From: Bacillus sp. J37
Lineage (GTDB): Bacteria; Bacillota; Bacilli; Bacillales; Bacillaceae
Direction of reading: 5' to 3'
Assembly (NCBI RefSeq): GCF_000518865.1
Contig: NZ_JAEK01000011.1
Span: 59,500 to 123,499 of the forward strand
DNA length: 64,000 nt
The stretch's first letter is position 1, and the number at the start of each line of letters is the position of its first letter. This document shows positions 58,478 to 64,000 of this stretch, one piece after another. The notes beneath the pieces are model-generated. The model was not told the DNA's origin. It saw only the letters and a list, made by a program, of their open reading frames with translations, and did no database searches. The translations under genes and the position numbers were made by a program.

Positions 58478-59224
58478 TTAAGTTTCACTCCCCATAATAA
58501 AAATATCTGAAAAATTATTCTCCTGCTCGATAACAATAGAATGTGTCTTCATTAGTTCTAAGATTGCCAAAAAAGTCACTACTAAGTGCTCTTTACTATT
58601 AGAAGGAAATAAATCTTGAAATTTTCTCCTGCCTGGTTTTGACCTTAAATCAGTTAATATTTCTTCCATTCTTTTTTCAATTGGAATCTCCTGACGTGCA
58701 ATTTTGGTTTGAACCGGCTTTTGAATTTTCTTTCTCCGTAACATTTTTTGAAAAGCACCTAACATATCATAAATTGATACATTTAAAGATTCCATATGAG
58801 CCGGTGATTCAGTCACAAATTCACTTAAATCACTTGGAGCCTTTGTATAAACTTGTGAACGATCTTCTTCTAGTGATCTAAGGTCCTCTGCAGCTTCTTT
58901 ATATTTACGATACTCAATTAATCGTCTCATCAACTCATCGCGCGGATCTTCCTCAGGCTCTTCTCCATATTCATCCTCAAAAAGTTCTTCTTCTTGTTTC
59001 GGAAGCAGCATTCTGCTCTTTATCGACAATAATGTTGCTGCCATAACTAAATATTCGGAAGCAATATCAAGCTGGAGCTCTTGCATTGTATGAATATATA
59101 ACATATACTGCTCTGTTATCTCTGACACAGGAATATCATATATATCAATTTCTAATCGGTTTATTAAATGAAGTAATAAATCTAAAGGTCCTTCAAATGC
59201 ATCTATTTTTACATGATACTGCAA
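58478..59224 (-). CDS. scpA: Segregation and condensation protein ScpA
   Basis: Kleisin subunit of the Smc-ScpAB condensin. The 248 residues start with [20 protein letters not shown] and [19 protein letters not shown], typical of ScpA, continue with a glutamate-rich middle ([18 protein letters not shown]) and end in the winged-helix region [14 protein letters not shown]. Start TTG 59224 lies after GGTGGG with about 7-base spacing. First gene of scpAB. Confidence 0.96.
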   Translation of the reverse strand: MQYHVKIDAFEGPLDLLLHLINRLEIDIYDIPVSEITEQYMLYIHTMQELQLDIASEYLVMAATLLSIKSRMLLPKQEEELFEDEYGEEPEEDPRDELMRRLIEYRKYKEAAEDLRSLEEDRSQVYTKAPSDLSEFVTESPAHMESLNVSIYDMLGAFQKMLRRKKIQKPVQTKIARQEIPIEKRMEEILTDLRSKPGRRKFQDLFPSNSKEHLVVTFLAILELMKTHSIVIEQENNFSDIFIMGSET

Positions 59225-59367
59225 TTTCTATCCCACCATTCTTACTACTAGCCACCATATAGTATAGATTAAATTCTTAACATGTCCAATAGTTATTTCT
59301 CGTTTGTATGGTTACTGGAAAGACCTTCAAAAAAACCAAAAACTTCAAAAGATAGACTTCTGCCTAT

Positions 59368-59394
59368 ACAATTTAATCTTTCACTCATATATTA
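59368..59394 (+). promoter_or_regulatory. Candidate sigma-K promoter of the YjcZ-like gene
   Basis: CATATATTA (59386-59394) fits the sigma-K -10 pattern CATA-3 bases-TA, with an AC 16 bases upstream (59368-59369) as the short -35. It lies 40 bases before the ATG of a peptide of sporulation type. Confidence 0.45.
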
Positions 59395-59434
59395 CAAGTG
59401 TATAAAAGCTAAACATGAAGGAGGATTCAAAAAC

Positions 59435-59527
59435 ATGGGTGATCAAGGTTTTAACTATGGTGCAGGCTTTGCGTTAATTGTAGTATTGTTCATTTTGTTA
59501 ATTATCGTAGGTGCCGCTTGGTTATAA
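59435..59527 (+). CDS. YjcZ family sporulation peptide
   Basis: A 30-residue peptide: short polar head MGDQGFNYGAGF followed by one membrane helix (about 11-29, rich in Ile, Val and Leu) ending AAWL. This is the hallmark of the YjcZ/SscA-type small spore proteins. AAGGAGG lies 10 bases before the ATG and a strong terminator follows directly. A longer in-frame reading from 59282 has no ribosome binding site. Its detailed role is unknown; SscA in B. subtilis affects coat assembly. Confidence 0.85.
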   Translation: MGDQGFNYGAGFALIVVLFILLIIVGAAWL

Positions 59528-59536
59528 TAGCAAAAT

Positions 59537-59562
59537 GAGGTTGCTGATTTCTCAGCAACCTC
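59537..59562 (+). terminator. Terminator after the YjcZ-like gene
   Basis: GAGGTTGCTGA and TCAGCAACCTC form a perfect 11-bp stem with a 4-base loop, followed by TAAACTTTTT on the plus strand. Confidence 0.92.
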
Positions 59563-59647
59563 TAAACTTTTTAATGAGTCATATTTATTTCTTGTTTTAT
59601 GTTACACTGTCATTAAGAAATGATGGGATTGAAGGTGTTAACGTACA

Positions 59648-60199
59648 ATGTTTGACCGAGCATATATTGAATATCTTGTCCATTTTCATTGTGATCGAGA
59701 TTATTTTGAATGTCATGAAGTGCTGGAAGAGCACTGGAAAAAGGATGCACTAAATAATAGAAAGAAATATTGGGTCGGGTTAATTCAAATCGCAGTTGCG
59801 CTTTATCACCAAAGAAGAGAAAATTTTAGTGGAGCTTTAAAAATGATTTCAAATGCCATTAAGATTCTAGAAAAAGAAAAAGACCATATCGAACAATTAG
59901 GGTTACATAGTGAAAAGCTTCTTAAATTACTTGTGAATAGAAAAGAGGATATACAACATCAACTTCCATATACAAGTATAAACCTTCCGATAATAAATAA
60001 AAACCTAATGAATGAGTGCCTGTTAATTTGCCGTAAAGAGGGAATGGAATGGGGACTTGAGAGTAACTTAAGTAACCCCGATCTAATTCATAAACATATG
60101 AGACGAAATCGATCTGACGTCATTAAAGAACGTTTAGTTGAATTAGAAAAAAGAAAAAAAGATCGAGCTGTTCATACAAAAAAAAATCCTAATTTGTAA
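59648..60199 (+). CDS. ypuF: DUF309 family protein YpuF
   Basis: A 183-residue mostly helical protein of the DUF309 family, recognised by YFECHEVLEEHWK (the conserved H-E-x-x-E-x-x-W core) and YWVGLIQIAVALYHQRRENF. Position on the opposite strand between scpA and ribT matches ypuF in B. subtilis. GGTG lies 10 bases before ATG 59648. Function is unknown; the C-terminal third is basic. Confidence 0.85.
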   Translation: MFDRAYIEYLVHFHCDRDYFECHEVLEEHWKKDALNNRKKYWVGLIQIAVALYHQRRENFSGALKMISNAIKILEKEKDHIEQLGLHSEKLLKLLVNRKEDIQHQLPYTSINLPIINKNLMNECLLICRKEGMEWGLESNLSNPDLIHKHMRRNRSDVIKERLVELEKRKKDRAVHTKKNPNL

Positions 60200-60274
60200 G
60201 GGTCAGACTCCGAACTTTCTCAATACCTTCTATCAATTATGAAGGTATTGAGAATTGATAAGGAAGTCTGACCC
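60200..60274. repeat. Long imperfect palindrome between ypuF and ribT
   Basis: GGGTCAGACT (60200-60209) pairs with AGTCTGACCC (60265-60274), and inside it CTCAATACCTTC (60219-60230) with GAAGGTATTGAG (60241-60252). T follows on the plus strand (TTTTC). It may serve as terminator for the convergent genes, but the outer arms GGGTCAGAC/GTCTGACCC resemble a dispersed repeat end. Confidence 0.75.
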
Positions 60275-60288
60275 TTTTCATTTAACCA

Positions 60289-60645
<357 letters not shown>

Positions 60646-60853
60646 TCATTAACGAATTAGCCTTCAATATGAAAGCAAAAGTGTTTAAAACCGTACAAAA
60701 ATTAGCTGGTTTACCTTGCTTTAAGATATTAACAAGGTTTAACACTAGCCAAATTCACAAATAAATACAATTATATATATGATTCAAAATTATCCATTGT
60801 TCTCAATCATTATAAACAGTTTTTCGACGATTTTAAACACCTTTTTTGGAAAA

Positions 60854-61321
60854 TTAATCAAGAGTCTTTAATAAATTTCCCATTTCAATTGCTGTTACAG
60901 CAGCTTCATAGCCTTTATTACCAGCTTTTGTTCCTGCTCTTTCAACTGCTTGCTCGATCGACTCAGTTGTTAATACACCGAAAATTACCGGTACACCTGT
61001 TGTTAATGATGCTTGTGAAACTCCCTTTGCCGCTTCATTGCAAACATAATCATAATGAGTCGTTGCCCCACGAATGACAGTACCTAAAGTAATAACTGCA
61101 TCATATTTGCCGGACTCAGCTAATTTTTTTGCTACCAATGGTAATTCAAATGCACCTGGAACCCAAGCTACTGTTACATCAGATTCTTCAACACCATGTC
61201 TTTTTAGAGCATCTTCCGCTCCTCCTAGTAGCTTAGAAGTAATAAATTCATTAAAACGCGCTACCACAATTGCAACTTTTAATCCACTTCCAATTAAATG
61301 ACCTTCAAATGTTTTTTTCAT
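60854..61321 (-). CDS. ribH: 6,7-dimethyl-8-ribityllumazine synthase
   Basis: Condenses the pyrimidine intermediate with dihydroxybutanone phosphate to form lumazine; assembles as a 60-mer capsid in Bacillus. The 155 residues show [35 protein letters not shown], and the catalytic His88 in [19 protein letters not shown] lies upstream of ATG 61321. It follows ribBA by 23 bases. Confidence 0.97.
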   Translation of the reverse strand: MKKTFEGHLIGSGLKVAIVVARFNEFITSKLLGGAEDALKRHGVEESDVTVAWVPGAFELPLVAKKLAESGKYDAVITLGTVIRGATTHYDYVCNEAAKGVSQASLTTGVPVIFGVLTTESIEQAVERAGTKAGNKGYEAAVTAIEMGNLLKTLD

Positions 61322-61344
61322 TCTTTATTCCTCCAATTTTCTAT

Positions 61345-62538
61345 TTAAAAATGTAAGTAATGACCTAGTTTTTCAAATTTTGTTCTTAAGTATTGCTCAT
61401 TTTCCTCTCTTGCAGGCATTTCAATTGGTACTCTGTCAATAATCGTTAAGCCATAGCCTTCAAGTCCAGCAATTTTACGAGGATTATTTGTTAAAAGCTT
61501 CATTTTTTCAATTCCTAAATCTTTAAGTATTTGAGCACCAATGCCATAATCTCTTAGATCTGGACCAAATCCTAACTTTTCGTTTGCTACAACGGTATCA
61601 TACCCTTGTTCTTGAAGCTTATAAGCCCTCATTTTGTTAATCAGACCAATACCTCTTCCTTCTTGTCTCATGTAGAGTAATACACCTTTACCCTCTTTTT
61701 CAATTTGAGAGAGTGCAGCATGTAACTGTGGTCCACAATCACATCGATAAGAACCAAATACATCTCCTGTAAGACATTCTGAATGGACTCTTACTAATAT
61801 ATCCTCTTCGGGGTTTATCTCGCCTTTTACAAACGCAACATGTTCTTTTTGATCTAATACATTAGAATAACCAATTGCTTTAAAAGAACCAAATTCAGTT
61901 GGCAATTCAATTTCAACTTCTTTCTTCACCAACTTTTCTCTACGGTTGCGATATTGAATTAAGTCCTTAATCGTAATAATCTTTAGGTTAAGCTCTTCAG
62001 AAAGGATTAGAAGATCAGGTACTCTTGCCATTGTTCCATCTTCTTTTATGATCTCACAAATAACTCCACCAGGCTTGGCACCGCATAAAAGAGACAAATC
62101 TACTGCTGCTTCTGTATGGCCTGCCCTACGGAGAACGCCACCTTCTTTGGCTATTAACGGAAAGGTATGTCCTGGTCTTTTAAAATCTGAAGGTTTAGAT
62201 TCATCTGATAAAAGTGCTCTTACAGTATCAGCACGTTCAAACGCACTAATTCCTGTTGCATTTGTTTTATGATCTACACTTACTGTGAAAGCTGTTCCAT
62301 GTGGATCTGTGTTATGAGTGACCATCGGGGAAAGATCCAACTTAGCTGCCTGTTTTTCAGTTAATGGCACACACACAAGTCCTCTGCCATGCTTTATCAT
62401 AAAATTAATTGCTTCAGGAGTCACTCTATCTGCAAGTGAAACAAAATCCCCTTCATTTTCACGATCTTCATCATCAACTACAATGACTACTTTCCCATCT
62501 CTTAAATCTGCTATCGCCTCTTCAATTGTATGGAACAT
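61345..62538 (-). CDS. ribBA: Bifunctional DHBP synthase / GTP cyclohydrolase II
   Basis: Supplies both precursors of riboflavin: 3,4-dihydroxy-2-butanone 4-phosphate (N-terminal domain, about 1-200) and the pyrimidine from GTP (C-terminal domain). The DHBP motif [15 protein letters not shown] and GHTEAAVDL are seen, and the GTP cyclohydrolase II zinc site [15 protein letters not shown], then [10 protein letters not shown]. The 397 residues match B. subtilis RibBA (ribA). AAAGGAG lies 7 bases before ATG 62538. Confidence 0.97.
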   Translation of the reverse strand: MFHTIEEAIADLRDGKVVIVVDDEDRENEGDFVSLADRVTPEAINFMIKHGRGLVCVPLTEKQAAKLDLSPMVTHNTDPHGTAFTVSVDHKTNATGISAFERADTVRALLSDESKPSDFKRPGHTFPLIAKEGGVLRRAGHTEAAVDLSLLCGAKPGGVICEIIKEDGTMARVPDLLILSEELNLKIITIKDLIQYRNRREKLVKKEVEIELPTEFGSFKAIGYSNVLDQKEHVAFVKGEINPEEDILVRVHSECLTGDVFGSYRCDCGPQLHAALSQIEKEGKGVLLYMRQEGRGIGLINKMRAYKLQEQGYDTVVANEKLGFGPDLRDYGIGAQILKDLGIEKMKLLTNNPRKIAGLEGYGLTIIDRVPIEMPAREENEQYLRTKFEKLGHYLHF

Positions 62539-62612
62539 GATATAACTCCTTTCATATATGTTACATGTTAAAGGCTATCAAGTCAGCTAGTTAGCTTATT
62601 TCTATACGTGAC

Positions 62613-63260
62613 TTAAACAAATCCGTTCTCTTCCAAAAATGATTTACTTAATGAAGGACCCTTTGTCTGCACTTGCTGAGAAACAAATTTTTTTATATAT
62701 TTCCCAACCATATCACATTCAATGTTCACAATATCGCCAACACCTTTTGTACCTAAAATAGTTTCCCCTAAAGTGTGAGGAATGATTGAGATAACAACTT
62801 TTTCTTTGTCTAACCCAAAAATGGTCAAGCTAATACCATCCACTGTAATAGATCCTTTCTGGATCAATGTACTAGTCAATTCTTCCGGCACCTGTATTTC
62901 ATAGTAAACCGCGTTAGACACCTGCTGTTTTTTTGTAATTTTCCCGATACCGTCAACATGACCGGAAACAAAGTGACCACCGAATCGTCCATTAGCTGCC
63001 ATCGCTCTCTCTAAGTTTACTGGTGACCCTTTTTTCAATTGCGATAAAGAAGTACTCCTAACTGTTTCCGGCATCACATCAACAGAGAATGATTCAGCTG
63101 AAAATTGTGTGACTGTTAAGCAGACTCCATTTACTGAAATACTGTCACCTAGAGATACATCGTGAAGAATATGCTTCGCACCTACTGTGAATACGATCGC
63201 TTCTTTAGAGCTTTGTACACTTTGAATTGTACCAATCTCTTCAATAATTCCTGTAAACAC
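62613..63260 (-). CDS. ribE: Riboflavin synthase alpha chain
   Basis: Dismutates two lumazines to riboflavin. The 215 residues show the internal duplication: MFTGIIEEIGTI with GDSISVNGVCLTV and FGGHFVSGHVDGIG, then KGSITVDGISLTI in the second half. GTG 63260 follows AGGAGG by about 7 bases. It is the first gene after the FMN riboswitch; ribD, which precedes it in B. subtilis, is missing here. Confidence 0.97.
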   Translation of the reverse strand: MFTGIIEEIGTIQSVQSSKEAIVFTVGAKHILHDVSLGDSISVNGVCLTVTQFSAESFSVDVMPETVRSTSLSQLKKGSPVNLERAMAANGRFGGHFVSGHVDGIGKITKKQQVSNAVYYEIQVPEELTSTLIQKGSITVDGISLTIFGLDKEKVVISIIPHTLGETILGTKGVGDIVNIECDMVGKYIKKFVSQQVQTKGPSLSKSFLEENGFV

Positions 63261-63334
63261 TTAATTTCCTCCTTCCTGTGTAAAGATGTCATATTTACGT
63301 TTACATTGCTTTGCTTATTTTATGCAAAGCTAAA

Positions 63335-63365
63335 AAAGCCCACTGTCAAAAAGACTTGGGGCTTT
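63335..63365 (-). terminator. Riboswitch-controlled terminator of the rib operon
   Basis: On the minus strand AAAGCCC (63365-63359) and GGGCTTT (63341-63335) pair and are followed by TTTTTTAGC. It lies between the FMN aptamer and ribE, where FMN-dependent premature termination takes place in related operons. Confidence 0.88.
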
Positions 63366-63460
63366 GGTAAATGTTAAAAATTGATATTTGAGTATGTCAA
63401 ATAAGAGTAATAAATGTCTGTTTTTTCACAGACTTTAATACACCGCAAAAAATCACGCAA

Positions 63461-63600
63461 TTCTTCTCCCATCCAGACTTTCACTGTCGGCTCTAGAATC
63501 TCACTAGATCCACCGTTAACAATTGTGCTAACGGGTCACGGACTAAGAGGGGTCATCCCCTTCATCACCGCCGGTAGGGAATTTCACCCTGCCCCGAAGA
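63461..63600 (-). promoter_or_regulatory. FMN riboswitch (RFN element)
   Basis: Conserved aptamer blocks appear in order on the minus strand: CGGGGCAGGGTGAAATTCCC, TACCGGCGGTGATGA, CCGTGACCCG, the GGTGGATCTAGTGAGATTC segment, GAGCCGACAGTGAAAGTCTG and GGATGGGAGAAG. Short arms close the six-stem structure. It senses FMN and should turn off ribE-ribBA-ribH through the terminator at 63335-63365. Confidence 0.98.
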
Positions 63601-63631
63601 ATGTAATACGAAATATGAAATTATAAATTAT

Positions 63632-63660
63632 ATTTTATCCGTATAATGAGAATGTTGCAA
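63632..63660 (-). promoter_or_regulatory. Sigma-A-type promoter of the rib operon
   Basis: TTGCAA (63660-63655) and TAAAAT (63637-63632) are separated by 17 bases, about 30 bases upstream of the FMN aptamer. The left end of the insertion sequence lies only 45 bases further upstream. Confidence 0.75.
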
Positions 63661-63704
63661 TCTTTATGTTCTTTTTTTAGAAATTAAAAAGAACCGCCCC
63701 AGAA

Positions 63705-64000
63705 TGTAATGCGCCCCAAAAGTTAGAGTAAAATCTAACATTTGGGGTGTATTTTTATGACTAAATATAGTGAACAATTTAAGTTAATGATCGTAAAAGA
63801 GTATCTAGAAGGGAAATTAGGATATGACCTTTTGGCAAAGAAACATAATATAAAAAACAGTTCTCCAATTAAGCGGTGGGTAAAAGTATACGAGAAGTTT
63901 GGGATAGATGGGTTGATGAGGAAAAAATATAAGGAAACATATCCTGTTCAATTCAAGCTGAATGTATTAAGCTTTATGAAGAGTACAGGTTCTTCAGAGA
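63705..64000 (+). mobile_element. Left end of an IS3-family (IS150-type) element
   Basis: The sequence TGTAATGCGCCCCAAAAG at 63705 has the form of an IS150-group terminal inverted repeat. CCCCAAA-GTTAG and CTAAC-TTTGGGG (63714-63746) form an internal hairpin typical of such ends, which limits transcription from outside. An orfA starts at 63757. The element runs off the window, so its right end and target duplication cannot be seen. Confidence 0.8.
63757..64000 (+). CDS. IS3-family transposase OrfA, partial
   Basis: Eighty-one codons from ATG 63757 to the window edge. MTKYSEQFKLMIVKEYLEGK, LAKKHNIKNSSPIKRWVKVY and EKFGIDGLMRKKYKETYPVQ are typical of the helix-turn-helix proteins encoded by orfA of IS150-like elements, which bind the terminal repeats. 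In this group OrfA is joined to the DDE catalytic OrfB by a frameshift; OrfB lies outside the window. Confidence 0.87.
   Translation, partial: MTKYSEQFKLMIVKEYLEGKLGYDLLAKKHNIKNSSPIKRWVKVYEKFGIDGLMRKKYKETYPVQFKLNVLSFMKSTGSSE

Noticed and set aside
63414..63626. Plus-strand open frame across the riboflavin leader
   Set aside because: It lies over the FMN riboswitch on the other strand; the conserved RNA structure explains the sequence.

Overview
The window is a chromosomal segment of an AT-rich, endospore-forming member of the Bacillaceae. It carries spoIVA, sleB-ypeB, spmA-spmB, dacB, ypzI, a YjcZ-type peptide and menaquinone genes. Read on the minus strand, the gene order follows the well-known Bacillus subtilis block from the riboflavin operon to the aromatic supra-operon. 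Nearly all genes are on the minus strand. The plus-strand genes are ypzI, ansA, fer, the YjcZ-like peptide, ypuF and an insertion sequence at the right edge. Gene names below rest on recall of B. subtilis proteins, visible motifs and synteny; no database search was run.

Positions 1-9.8 kb hold the supra-operon aroC-aroB-aroH-trpEDCFBA-hisC (hisC is cut by the window edge). Its trp leader has a textbook array of about 13 (G/U)AG triplets and an attenuator. The RNA-binding regulator that reads such arrays, TRAP (mtrB), is encoded at 14.5 kb. From 9.9 to 16 kb come cheR, ndk, hepT-menG-hepS (menaquinone side chain and ring methylation), mtrB-folE and hbs. From 16.3 to 29.3 kb come spoIVA, yphF, yphE, gpsA, der, a three-gene membrane module around a YIEGIA protein, ypzI, fni, ypfD, plsC, cmk, ypfB and motI.

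From 29.5 to 44.4 kb come ypeB-sleB (SleB has an expanded glutamine-rich linker), prsW, ansA, ypdA, an apparently intact gudB, mecB, a MerR/B12-binding regulator resembling the CarH/LitR photoreceptors, ypbG, ypbF, ypbE, ypbD, recQ, ypbB and fer. From 44.5 to 57.7 kb come an M23/LysM peptidase, rsiX-sigX with a sigX-type autoregulatory promoter, a PduO-type cobalamin adenosyltransferase, resE-resD-resC-resB-resA (redox signalling and cytochrome c maturation), rluB, spmB-spmA and dacB. From 57.8 to 64 kb come scpB-scpA, the YjcZ-like peptide, ypuF, ribT, ribH, ribBA and ribE behind an FMN riboswitch, then the left end of an IS3/IS150-type element. The usual ribD is absent between riboswitch and ribE.

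Most of the window is ordinary core genome. The points most worth a second look are the CarH-like regulator and its promoter palindrome, the ribD-less riboflavin operon, two copies of a small structured repeat at 12.4 and 39.4 kb, several large intergenic inverted repeats, a possible long-range stem over the hepS ribosome binding site, the YIEGIA module and the SleB linker. I saw no tRNA, rRNA, CRISPR array, prophage or defence island.
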